This document shows, piece by piece, positions 18,328 to 26,305 of a stretch of DNA of 64,000 nt. The position numbers were made by a program, and so were the translations under genes. Under the pieces are notes generated by a model. The model did not search any database. It was not told the origin of the DNA and saw only the letters and a program-made list of their open reading frames with translations. Location: contig CAZCZI010000030.1 of assembly GCA_964503045.1 (NCBI GenBank), positions 1 to 64,000 on the forward strand, in the 5' to 3' direction. Positions within the stretch are counted from its first letter, which is position 1. Each line of letters opens with the position of its first letter. This DNA comes from CAYZJR01 sp964503045. Its GTDB lineage: Bacteria > Cyanobacteriota > Vampirovibrionia > Obscuribacterales > Obscuribacteraceae.

Positions 18328-20923
18328 CGAGGTTATGGTGAGTTCAAGGACGCTAACGAGAATATTAGAAGCCTGGCAAACACACATTGCTGTGATTGTT
18401 GGCGTTATTCTCTACTGCTTTGTTCGAACCCTAAGGAGCTATTTCCTGGCGGACGACTTCGGAGAGGTTTGTTACGTCTCGAAGATTTTTGCTGGGGACT
18501 GGTCGCTCTTTTGGTCTAACTTCACCGGCAACTTCATGCAGATACCGAGTATGTGCGTGTATCGTCCGTGGCTGCTTTGTTCGCTAATGATTGATTTCCT
18601 CTTCTGGAAGGCGAATGCGACAGGTTATTTCCTGACGAACATCGCGCACTTCACCGGTTGTTCTTTGCTCATCTATGGGGTAACGCGCGAGATTACTAAA
18701 ACCTGGTCGCATCGTCGTTCTAGTGCCGCTGCATTAGTAGCTGCGTTGTTGTTTGCTGCTTCGCCGCTCCACTGCGAAAGCATCTCGTGGGTGGTTGGAC
18801 GTGTCGATATTGTTTGTTGTTTCTACTACCTTCTCAGTTTCTATCTCATGTTGCGCAGTCAATCGAGCGCCAATAGAGCGACGAAATTCTTGGCACTTGC
18901 CAGTTTCTGGATGGCGTTAATGACCAAGGAGATGGCAATCGGGTTGCCGGTTTTGGTGACTGCATACGCCTTCTTCAAACAAAGCGGATACGGCGCTAAC
19001 AACATTATTTCGCAGATGGTTGGGCGGGCGCGAACTGCACTGGCGGTGTCGCTACCATTTTGGTGTGTGACGGCATTTTATTTTGTCGTGCGATTTTTGA
19101 CATTGAAAACACTTACTGGCGGCTACGTTGGCAGCATTGGAGCAGGACAGCAAGCCAGCATTCTGACCAAATGGTGTGATCGCGATTCATGGATGCGAAT
19201 AGCATTTCCGCTCAATCACAGCGTTTTTGGTGACTCCTCGAATTACGTGACTCTGTTGACGCTCTTGTACCTTGCAATTGTGCTCGCAGTCGGGGCTAAG
19301 ATTCTTGCTTCAGGCTTCCCGAAGCGCCTGACGCTATTTCTTTGTGTTTGGGCAGCTACAACATTAGCGCCTATCTATCAGCTATTTGGTCTCGGCTACG
19401 ACCTTGAGGGAGCAAGATTTGTCTTCTTCTTCACGGTGCCGCTCTCAATATTGATTCCAATAATCTTGTTTGCCGCGCATGGGAGTCCAGGGAAAGACCT
19501 ACTCAAAATCGATCGCAAGATCATGGCTGTTGGCGGAATCGCACTGGCAATAATAATCGGTACATTCTCGCGAATCGCGTATAAAAACAACTCACCTTGG
19601 TTGGAGGCTGGTCGTCAAACCAAGGCAGTTCAGCAACAGGCAATGGCACTGTCACAGCGGTTGTCGGCAGACAAAACAAAGGCTGTTCTCTTCGGCGTGC
19701 CCAAAGATGCAGGCGGCGCGCATATGGTCTTAAATGGTCATACGCTGCGTATGATGCTTGCAGCACCATTTGTCGCGAAAGATGCAAGCAGTGATTTCAT
19801 AACCTTCGACCCGATTCTCTTTGGAGACTCTGAGCTGATCAATACCACGCGGTTGAAGCGAATTCTTTCTTCCTCCAAGTCGCCGCCTATCTTTGTCTGG
19901 AATTTCGCCAAGCGTCAGTTTGATGAGGTTTCGATAGCTGCTGCATCGAGCAACGCTTTAGAAATTCGCATGCCGGATTCGACAGTGAATGTGCTTCCGA
20001 GCACCGGGAATTCGGCTGATCTCACTATTTCAGGAAACTCCATGCATGTGTCGAAGTGCACCGGCAGTTCTGCGATTCGGATTTCTCCGATTTCTCTTTC
20101 ACCGCTGGATGCTGATTACCTGCAACTGTCGATACGTGGAAAGTTGTCGGCGAAGTCTGACTTCATACGGGTGCATTGGAAGGGTTCGCCCCAGCGAGTG
20201 CGGACTTTGGCGCAGGATGTCGATTCTAGCGCTCCGCCGACTGACCAAATTTCGAAGTCGTTGTTGCCGGCGGCATTTGCTTCTGAACCGAATCAAAGCG
20301 CCTCGAGAAAAGTAAGTATGAGTAATTTCGCGAGCAAGGCGGGCGCCAATCAAGCGAACACCGGCAATGCAGAAGTCGTGGAGAACGCAAATTGCACGGG
20401 AGGCACTAGTGCACTCAGAATTTCCAATGACCAAATCTCCGACTATTCAGTTGTGCGCATTCCGCTATCTAAGTACTGGCGATGGTTTACTTGTGGAACC
20501 ATTCAGACTTTGGAAATCACCTTGCCTACTGCAGACTGGCTTGATGTCGCCGACATCAAGCTATGCAAAGCCAATCTCGTATCACCACAAATCGAGCTGA
20601 TTGATTCAACTGAGTCGGACATTGGATTGTGGAATCTCGCAGAAGGTCGGACCAAGCTTGCGGTGAGCGCCGATTCTGTTGCCGGCGCCCACAAAGTGCG
20701 CGTTGATTTCGGCAAGACAAATTATTTCTTTGAAGATTCAGTCGATAAAACCACTTCAGCAGGAGTTCAGAGTCAAAAGATACTCGATTTGAACGATCGC
20801 ATACTCCTAGACAAGGCGGCGTTTGAGCAGTCCGGCTATCATCAAATTCGAGCCATCTGTCTTGACGCCAATGGTTCGCCGATAGGTGAGTTCTCCGACC
20901 CCACAATCTTGCAGACACCGTAG
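18314..20923 (+). CDS. Large GT-C-like membrane protein, TMTC/PMT-like N-half, soluble C-half
   Basis: About 869 residues. The first loop holds FLADDFGEVCYVSKIF with the paired Asp of GT-C enzymes, followed by ASPLHCESISWVVGRVDIV, which resembles the W-x2-GR-x-D segment of protein O-mannosyltransferase and TMTC relatives. About eleven helices reach residue 420. The remainder is a soluble domain with beta-sandwich-like stretches (SVVRIPLSKYWRWFTCGTIQ). ATG 18314 is chosen; a TTG at 18308 is in frame. It overlaps the upstream gene by 14 bp, and the next start lies 10 bp after its stop, giving a three-gene operon. Confidence 0.68.
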   Translation: MKSSDEVMVSSRTLTRILEAWQTHIAVIVGVILYCFVRTLRSYFLADDFGEVCYVSKIFAGDWSLFWSNFTGNFMQIPSMCVYRPWLLCSLMIDFLFWKANATGYFLTNIAHFTGCSLLIYGVTREITKTWSHRRSSAAALVAALLFAASPLHCESISWVVGRVDIVCCFYYLLSFYLMLRSQSSANRATKFLALASFWMALMTKEMAIGLPVLVTAYAFFKQSGYGANNIISQMVGRARTALAVSLPFWCVTAFYFVVRFLTLKTLTGGYVGSIGAGQQASILTKWCDRDSWMRIAFPLNHSVFGDSSNYVTLLTLLYLAIVLAVGAKILASGFPKRLTLFLCVWAATTLAPIYQLFGLGYDLEGARFVFFFTVPLSILIPIILFAAHGSPGKDLLKIDRKIMAVGGIALAIIIGTFSRIAYKNNSPWLEAGRQTKAVQQQAMALSQRLSADKTKAVLFGVPKDAGGAHMVLNGHTLRMMLAAPFVAKDASSDFITFDPILFGDSELINTTRLKRILSSSKSPPIFVWNFAKRQFDEVSIAAASSNALEIRMPDSTVNVLPSTGNSADLTISGNSMHVSKCTGSSAIRISPISLSPLDADYLQLSIRGKLSAKSDFIRVHWKGSPQRVRTLAQDVDSSAPPTDQISKSLLPAAFASEPNQSASRKVSMSNFASKAGANQANTGNAEVVENANCTGGTSALRISNDQISDYSVVRIPLSKYWRWFTCGTIQTLEITLPTADWLDVADIKLCKANLVSPQIELIDSTESDIGLWNLAEGRTKLAVSADSVAGAHKVRVDFGKTNYFFEDSVDKTTSAGVQSQKILDLNDRILLDKAAFEQSGYHQIRAICLDANGSPIGEFSDPTILQTP

Positions 20924-20933
20924 GAGATACGTA

Positions 20934-21836
20934 GTGCAAACGGCAACTCGAAACAAGATCGAACATGCTACAAAGCCCAAGACCAGTGTCTTGCGGACTC
21001 TGATGCACAGCCAGTTTGCTTGGATTGTGTGCATTGTGGTGTGTTTGGATCTTTTCTTGTGGTTTGTCAAACCGCTGAGATTCTTCGACTCCAATTTTGT
21101 GTTCGCTGACGCTGATCCGCTGATCGACAAAGTGCACGCCATGTGTTCTCCTCTGACTCACTACAATTCGGTTGTTTTGGGTTCGTCNNNNNNNNNNNNN
21201 NNNNNNNNNNNNNNNNNNNNNNNNNNNNNNNNNNNNNNNNNNNNNNNNNNNNNNNNNNNNNNNNNNNNNNNNNNNNNNNNNNNNNNNGTGCGTTCTGATT
21301 ACAACAAGATTGTTGAGACGGTCACATGTGGTTGGTTGCACCGAGCCCCATCTCTCTTTGCCGCTGCTGCTTCCAACGGCGATTACAACTCTTCCGTGTT
21401 TAGCATCAAGTACGTTGGATCCAGGGGGCAGACGCTTGAAGATACTCATGTAAACATCGACCTCTTAGGTGGAACCCAAGGGTATGAGAGTCGCTATCTA
21501 CCCATCGATTCGGCTAAGTATGAAGGTGAGATTGGCTGTTTGCAGAGATTCGTGAAACTCTGCTCTGACAAGCATGTGCTTCCAATTGTCGTAAACATGC
21601 CATTGGAGCCCAGCAACTATCAAATTCTGCCGAAGCCGTTTTTGGAAAGGTATCGTACTGATTGCGCGAAAACATGCTCGCAGGGCAAAGGTGTCTACCT
21701 TGATTTGGTGACCAGCTCTGTGTTTAAGTCACCCGAAGACTTCCACGACAACGCTCACCTTTCTTCTCGTGGCGCTAAGAAGCTCTACAAGCTGATTGCC
21801 GATAAGGTTGGCGCGGAAGCAACAATAGGTCGTTAG
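20934..21836 (+). CDS. SGNH-like membrane-anchored protein, interrupted by an assembly gap
   Basis: The start is GTG, chosen for AGGAG at 20922-20926, 7 bp upstream. One membrane helix (about residues 29-48) anchors the protein. NSVVLGSS near residue 80 is SGNH block I (GxS), just before 100 N. After the gap come LPIVVNMPLEPSNY and the final block DNAHLSSRGAKKLY with the D-x2-H of the catalytic dyad. The paralog at 23395-24753 has the same ends but about 265 residues between block I and the VNMPL segment, versus about 118 here with 33 taken from the N run. The length and frame through the gap therefore cannot be trusted. It probably acts in periplasmic O-acylation. Confidence 0.65.
   Translation: MQTATRNKIEHATKPKTSVLRTLMHSQFAWIVCIVVCLDLFLWFVKPLRFFDSNFVFADADPLIDKVHAMCSPLTHYNSVVLGSXXXXXXXXXXXXXXXXXXXXXXXXXXXXXXXXXXVRSDYNKIVETVTCGWLHRAPSLFAAAASNGDYNSSVFSIKYVGSRGQTLEDTHVNIDLLGGTQGYESRYLPIDSAKYEGEIGCLQRFVKLCSDKHVLPIVVNMPLEPSNYQILPKPFLERYRTDCAKTCSQGKGVYLDLVTSSVFKSPEDFHDNAHLSSRGAKKLYKLIADKVGAEATIGR
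21188..21287. other. Assembly gap, 100 N
   Basis: Exactly 100 unknown bases, the usual placeholder for a gap of unknown size. The open frame across it is partly chance. Confidence 0.97.
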
Positions 21837-21870
21837 AAGCTAACGGTTGTTCTGTTCGCCCGAGTCACTA

Positions 21871-22230
21871 TCAAGACGCCGACGCTTGATTGTTTTTTGA
21901 TTCGCTGTCTTCCTCGCCAGAAAGCTCACCGAGGTTGGCAATTCTCACAGGACCTGTATCTGGAAAGGTCGCAATCAATTCCAATGTACCGCCCATCGCC
22001 TCGATATAGCGCCTGATCGTGCTCAAATACGCATCGGTACGGCGTTCAAATCTGGACAGATCGCCTTGATTCATGTCGAGCAGCTCGGACAAAGTAACTT
22101 GCGAATACTCCCTTGCCTTGCGGATTTGGCGCAGAGTCTTTTCTTCTGCAATTAGCTTTTCAGCCATCGCTTTTATCTTTGCTTGCCGCTCTGGCGGCAG
22201 TGATTTCAGGTATTCGTCATGAGTAATCAT
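21871..22230 (-). CDS. higA: XRE-family antitoxin (HigA-like)
   Basis: The protein has 119 residues. A helix-turn-helix lies at about residues 36-72, with IRKAREYSQVTLSELLDMNQ then DLSRFERRTDAYLSTIRRYI, followed by GGTLELIATF, as in XRE antitoxins paired with RelE-fold toxins. Its start overlaps the toxin stop as ATGA, so toxin is first and antitoxin second, the usual HigBA order. It should neutralise the toxin and repress its own promoter. The symbol reflects class, not proven orthology. Confidence 0.85.
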   Translation of the reverse strand: MITHDEYLKSLPPERQAKIKAMAEKLIAEEKTLRQIRKAREYSQVTLSELLDMNQGDLSRFERRTDAYLSTIRRYIEAMGGTLELIATFPDTGPVRIANLGELSGEEDSESKNNQASAS

Positions 22231-22619
22231 TGCTTTTCACCCTTTTTTCTTTTCTCTTCGTCTTCCTTCCTTTGCCTCTCTAAATGCGCTCTGTAGAGGT
22301 TTTCTGCTATCGGAATATTTGTGTCATACCAACGTTTGTCAACTGCCTTATTGCCACCGAGAATGATTACCGCTTGCTGCTTGGGATCGAATACAAACAA
22401 AATCCTGATTGGTGCCCGCTCGTAAGAAAAGCGTAGTTCCTTCAGATTGGCTATTTCAGAGCCTTTAAGCGTGTCGACATAGGGACGGCCCAGGAGAGGC
22501 CCGTATTCTTTCAGTAATTCCAGTTGCGCGACCGCTCTGTCTTGCAATTCTTCGTCTTGCGAGCGGAGCCAATTCACAAATTCATCGAGGTAGACTACTG
22601 AATATGGCATAAAAGGCAT
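22227..22619 (-). CDS. higB: RelE/HigB-like toxin, phage Gp49-like family
   Basis: About 130 residues. The core is VVYLDEFVNWLRSQDEELQD, then YVDTLKGSEIANLKELRF and APIRILFVFDPKQQAVIILGG, the RelE-fold pattern of Gp49/HigB mRNA interferases. The tail is very rich in Lys/Glu. Possible starts are 22658, ATG 22619 and ATG 22610; the last two lie in a direct repeat and begin just before the domain (MPFMPYSVVYLDE). The gene overlaps the antitoxin by 4 bp. The module lies between a GT-C/SGNH operon and a mazEF module. Confidence 0.82.
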   Translation of the reverse strand: MPFMPYSVVYLDEFVNWLRSQDEELQDRAVAQLELLKEYGPLLGRPYVDTLKGSEIANLKELRFSYERAPIRILFVFDPKQQAVIILGGNKAVDKRWYDTNIPIAENLYRAHLERQRKEDEEKRKKGEKQ

Positions 22620-22636
22620 TATAGCATAAAAGGCAT
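22607..22636. repeat. 17-bp-period direct repeat at the toxin start
   Basis: GCATAAAAGGCAT occurs at 22607-22619 and again at 22624-22636. It covers the start of the higB-like gene, creates its successive in-frame ATGs, and may be where the antitoxin binds. Confidence 0.6.
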
Positions 22637-22672
22637 ACCGTCCGCAGCCGGCTGGCAATCAATTCAGCTGCT

Positions 22673-22999
22673 CTACTCAAAGAGTGTGATAACTTTGGCC
22701 ATTACTTCGTCCATAATGGAGGCTGGCAAAGTCTCAACCTTACGACCACGACGAGCGGCAAGGTCAAGTGCGCGAGGCTGATCGCAACGAACTACACCGG
22801 ATGTTTTAGTGCCGGAGAGCGCGACAGCAAAGCCAATACGTTGCGCAAACGACCCACCGGTCGTAATTGGTAGGACTACCGGCACCTTTGTCGCTTGGTT
22901 GAATGCATCCGCCGAAACAATTAGTACCGGGCGATATCCTTGCTGTTCGTGACCCGCAGACGGATCGAGGGTGACAACGTAGACATCGCCTCGTTTCAT
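22673..22999 (-). CDS. mazF: MazF/PemK-type mRNA interferase toxin
   Basis: The protein has 108 residues, the usual family length. The N-terminus MKRGDVYVVTLDPSAGHEQQ and RPVLIVSADAFNQ, then PITTGG and the VRCDQPRALDL segment, are the PemK/MazF fold marks; the Arg in RPVL and Thr in PITTGG belong to the active groove. It cuts mRNA at short sites when unopposed. The start overlaps the antitoxin stop as ATGA. It is closest to the ChpB/PemK branch. Confidence 0.9.
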   Translation of the reverse strand: MKRGDVYVVTLDPSAGHEQQGYRPVLIVSADAFNQATKVPVVLPITTGGSFAQRIGFAVALSGTKTSGVVRCDQPRALDLAARRGRKVETLPASIMDEVMAKVITLFE

Positions 23000-23253
23000 A
23001 TCAGCTCACGACCCGTAGCAGCAGAGTCAACCCATTCGTGGTCCGAATCAGATTGCGGCTGCGAATAGTCAGACGCGGCCAATAGCTCGTTAAGGGTATA
23101 ACGCGGCTTAGGGCTGGCTTCGATGACCAGCCTTACGCCGTCCAAGCTGATTGTGACCGTGGAGCCGGCTTGTAGGTGAAGTTGCTCAAGAATTGCAGGC
23201 GGCACAGCTAACATAATTGAGCCGCCGACTTTGCGTAGATTAGTGGTGTGCAT
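22996..23253 (-). CDS. mazE: MazE/AbrB-type antitoxin
   Basis: About 85 residues. The N-terminal half, TTNLRKVGGSIMLAVPPAIL then AGSTVTISLDGVRLVIEA, is a swapped-hairpin AbrB DNA-binding domain. The acidic, Ser-rich C-terminus is the expected flexible toxin-binding tail. ATG 23253 is chosen over 23277 because AAGG lies about 7 bp upstream and the domain begins there. A 16-bp palindrome just upstream is the likely operator. Confidence 0.87.
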   Translation of the reverse strand: MHTTNLRKVGGSIMLAVPPAILEQLHLQAGSTVTISLDGVRLVIEASPKPRYTLNELLAASDYSQPQSDSDHEWVDSAATGRELI

Positions 23254-23269
23254 TTTTGTACCTTGCGAA

Positions 23270-23285
23270 TTATACAAAAGTATAA
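23270..23285 (-). promoter_or_regulatory. Palindromic operator overlapping mazEF promoter
   Basis: TTATACAAAAGTATAA has perfect 6-bp arms. On the minus strand it holds a TATACT -10-like element, giving a leader of about 19 bases to the mazE start. Binding by MazE or the MazEF complex is inferred. Confidence 0.5.
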
Positions 23286-23345
23286 CACGCGACTTGTCAC
23301 GCTGAGAAGCCCAATTTGATATATCTTTCCAACTGATCGATCACT

Positions 23346-23374
23346 GCAAATTGAATACAAGATATTCAATTTGC
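23346..23374. repeat. Perfect 12-bp inverted repeat
   Basis: Arms GCAAATTGAATA and TATTCAATTTGC flank a 5-base loop (CAAGA). It lies 20 bp past the stop of the minus-strand SGNH gene and upstream of mazEF. It is AT-rich without a T run, so operator, weak terminator or mobile-element remnant are all possible. Confidence 0.6.
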
Positions 23375-23394
23375 AAGGTTGGTAACGCGCAGCG

Positions 23395-24753
23395 TCAAAG
23401 AATCTGCTTCAATTCGCGAGCTTGCTTCTCATCGATAAGCCGTTTGATCGTAGAGACCAACGAGTCCTCGAATTTCTGGGCTCCGGTGCTGTTTAAGTGC
23501 ACTGAATCCAGGAAAGATTCTTGAGGAAATTCTTCGGGGCGCGACATGTCTATGAATGTGACGCCGCTCGTTGCTGTGCCACCATTTCCGGTCGCTAGGT
23601 CGTTCAATTTCTTTATGTATGCACTGTAGAACTGAGGTTTGATAAGGCTTTTGTTCGCATTGGTGAGGGGCATGTTGACGATGAGAAGATGCACCTTATT
23701 GGTGCGGCAGAGTTGCGCGAGTTTTGAGAGCGAATCGGCTTGCTTGTTGAACTTCTTGAAGTTTGGTGGGTTATAGCGCTGGTCATAGTTGGCCAGGTCG
23801 CGCTCATAACGCTCCGGATTAAAGCGCCGCCACATTGGCTCTTCCTTCTTTTCCCTTAGTCCAGCCGTCGTAAGTGGTCCGTTCGAAGCCTTTGCCTCAG
23901 CCTCGCCTGCAGGTACCGAACCAGTTGAAGTTATTGGTTTGAGAACTTGAGTTGCCCGCGCGCTTATTTCGCTTTGGACCTTGCCACGATCGTGGTAATA
24001 CTGCCATAAGGTCCCAACATAGAAATCTCGTAATTGCACCTCGGATGGCGAATCACCTAGCTGTCCATACTCGCGAAGAATGTTTCTAACTGCATCTGTT
24101 TCACTCAACTTGCGAATCGACTGATCGATGTAATCGCTCAGCGTTGGCTGTTCTTTATGCGGCGGTGTGACATTGAGCACCAACCTGCCGCCGATTGCTC
24201 CGGCACTCGGGACTTGATTGTCAGCCATGGCTCGTGGTGCTAGTCCGTAGATCAGCATCTTTGGTGCTTTGCCCTGTGCGAGCATTTCACTTAAGAGAAG
24301 ACACGCATCAGTAGGCGTCCCGCCGGGAACGCTCAAATTCAAAACATCCGTCTGTTTCCTGTTGTACTGTTTGCTCAACAATTTAGAGAGCAATCTTGCA
24401 TCGAGATAGGTCTGATCGTACTCGTCTGGGTTAGCTAACTTGCTCTCTTGGTCTGCGAAGTACAGAGCGGAGAATATAAGCGAGTCTCCAAGAACAATGA
24501 CGTCGGGCTTCTTGTGTGTCTCTATTGCGTTTCTAATCGCCGTAATGCGTGGATTTTGCTGAAACAGATTCTTACTATCAGCTGAACGCCAGGCAAGAAC
24601 TGCCACGTCCACGACAATCAACATCACAACCAACAGCACAACGGAGCTCGTGCACGCCCGCTTCAACCAGTTAGGCTTCACCTTCGAGGGCGCGTTCGAC
24701 ATCACCTCTTTATCAGGTGTCGATGGTTTCGTGAGTGTTCCGCGCTGTGTCAT
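23395..24753 (-). CDS. Membrane-anchored SGNH protein (AlgJ/DUF1574-like)
   Basis: The protein has 452 residues. One membrane helix lies at about 34-54. SGNH block I is VIVLGDSLIF (about 85), and the last block is DSVHLNSTGAQKFEDS with the D-x2-H dyad near residue 425. LLIVNMPLTN matches the middle strand of the SGNH gene at 20934. It is downstream of two MBOAT genes on the same strand, 50 bp apart. In alginate and similar systems an MBOAT protein exports the acyl group and an anchored SGNH protein places it on the polymer; the same division of labour is inferred. A Thr/Gly/Glu-rich linker (about 255-300) interrupts the domain. Confidence 0.82.
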   Translation of the reverse strand: MTQRGTLTKPSTPDKEVMSNAPSKVKPNWLKRACTSSVVLLVVMLIVVDVAVLAWRSADSKNLFQQNPRITAIRNAIETHKKPDVIVLGDSLIFSALYFADQESKLANPDEYDQTYLDARLLSKLLSKQYNRKQTDVLNLSVPGGTPTDACLLLSEMLAQGKAPKMLIYGLAPRAMADNQVPSAGAIGGRLVLNVTPPHKEQPTLSDYIDQSIRKLSETDAVRNILREYGQLGDSPSEVQLRDFYVGTLWQYYHDRGKVQSEISARATQVLKPITSTGSVPAGEAEAKASNGPLTTAGLREKKEEPMWRRFNPERYERDLANYDQRYNPPNFKKFNKQADSLSKLAQLCRTNKVHLLIVNMPLTNANKSLIKPQFYSAYIKKLNDLATGNGGTATSGVTFIDMSRPEEFPQESFLDSVHLNSTGAQKFEDSLVSTIKRLIDEKQARELKQIL

Positions 24754-24803
24754 TTAGTGGATTGTTGTCTCGGTGTTTTTGTGTGGCGCTGTTATTGTGG
24801 GAA

Positions 24804-26261
24804 TTAGAATTGGAAGTAAATGAATGGTTCGGTCGACTCCGGCAGGAATGCGACCATGAGCAGTATTAGCGTGCAACAAAATGCAGCCTTCAGGAATGCT
24901 GGTGATTTTTTGAACGCTTGTTTTTCGTTCAGAATGCTGATTGGCAGATTCAGAATAAGAAGAACACCGGTGATTATTACTGCAATCAAAATGACCATTG
25001 GCAGCTCGGGACGGAGCAGGAGGAAGCTACCGTGTTCTGCCTCTGTCATGAAGGTTCTAAAAAAGAGCATTCGTTTGATGATTCCGAATGCGGTCGGTAC
25101 ATCGTGCACTACGAAGAAGATCCAACCGATGCAAACCGCATGGAATGTGATGAATATTGCGGCAAGGTTCCATAACTTCGTCTGGCAGAGTTGCTTCAAC
25201 GGCGCAAGCTTGTCTTGCAAGAAGGAAAACTCGCGATGCACGATCAACGCGAGACCGTGGTAAATGCCCCAGATGACAAAGTTCCACGAGGCTCCGTGCC
25301 ACAGTCCTCCGAGAGCCATTGTGAGTAGCAAATTGCGATTGGTATTCCATCTGCCATTTTTGGAACCGCCCAACGGAATGAAAAGATAGTCTCTAAGCCA
25401 GGTTGACAGTGATATGTGCCAGCGATGCCAGAAGTCAGAAACGTTTTTCGCGATGTAAGGCATATTGAAATTGAGCGGAATTTTATAGCCCATCAACATC
25501 GCAGAACCGCGCGCAATGTCGGTGTAGCCGGAGAAATCGAAGTAGATTTGAAACGCGAATGCATATGCGAAAAGCCACAATTCCGGCCAGCCGTACGGAC
25601 TCGGATCCTTCAGAACCATATTGACGAGAACCGAGAGATTGTCCGCCAGCAAGACTTTCTTCGCCATACCGATGATGATCAGAGGCACGCCGTCATCAAG
25701 CATCGAGAGCGAGAACTTCTTGTCGCGCTCTTGATCCATCTGCGCCTGGAAATCAGTGTAGCGCTTAATCGGGCCTGCAATCTGCGTCGGGAAGAACGCC
25801 GCAAAAAGCGCGAAGAGAATAAACGAATTCATCGGCTTGTTGCCGCGATAGATCTCAAACAAATAATGAATGAACTCAAAAGTGAAGAATGAGATGGCGA
25901 GAGGAAGAATGATGCTCACTGCCCAGTCGGGATTGTGACCAGTGAATAACGCCGCAATACTCGATACTGAACCAGCTGCGAAGTTAGCGTACTTGAAGAT
26001 GCCAAGGCAGAGCAGGTTCAGAACGATTCCAACCGTGAAAATCGTTTTCTTTTTCTCTGCTGAGCGAAATAGAAGTTTGCCCCAGAAGAAATTGAACAAC
26101 GTCATCGACACGATGAGCAGCAGAAATGCCGGAATCCAGCTCGCATAGAAGTACCAACTCGCCGCCAGCAAAAACGGCAGCCTGAGCTGACGCGGGAGCA
26201 CCCAATATAGAAGGATGCACGTCGGCAAAAAGAGCAAGTATTGTAGGCTGGTGAAGAGCAT
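24804..26261 (-). CDS. MBOAT O-acyltransferase (AlgI-like), copy 2
   Basis: The protein has 485 residues and about eleven helices. MBOAT marks are FFPTQIAGPIKRYTDFQ, QIYFDFSGYTDIARGSA, SDFWHRWHISLSTWLRDY and GLWHGASWNFVIWGIYHG; the WHGASW His is the invariant catalytic residue. It is about the length of AlgI. It starts 44 bp after the stop of a close paralog and precedes an SGNH gene. The two MBOAT proteins share the start MLFTS and the end EPFIYFQF, so they come from a tandem duplication. Confidence 0.9.
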   Translation of the reverse strand: MLFTSLQYLLFLPTCILLYWVLPRQLRLPFLLAASWYFYASWIPAFLLLIVSMTLFNFFWGKLLFRSAEKKKTIFTVGIVLNLLCLGIFKYANFAAGSVSSIAALFTGHNPDWAVSIILPLAISFFTFEFIHYLFEIYRGNKPMNSFILFALFAAFFPTQIAGPIKRYTDFQAQMDQERDKKFSLSMLDDGVPLIIIGMAKKVLLADNLSVLVNMVLKDPSPYGWPELWLFAYAFAFQIYFDFSGYTDIARGSAMLMGYKIPLNFNMPYIAKNVSDFWHRWHISLSTWLRDYLFIPLGGSKNGRWNTNRNLLLTMALGGLWHGASWNFVIWGIYHGLALIVHREFSFLQDKLAPLKQLCQTKLWNLAAIFITFHAVCIGWIFFVVHDVPTAFGIIKRMLFFRTFMTEAEHGSFLLLRPELPMVILIAVIITGVLLILNLPISILNEKQAFKKSPAFLKAAFCCTLILLMVAFLPESTEPFIYFQF

Positions 26262-26305
26262 TACTGGTTGGTTATTTCGATTTGTCTGATGGTCTCATTT
26301 GTTTG

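Noticed and set aside
20886..20933. Earlier GTG start of the SGNH gene
   Set aside because: It lies inside the preceding gene with no ribosome site, while GTG 20934 has AGGAG at proper distance.
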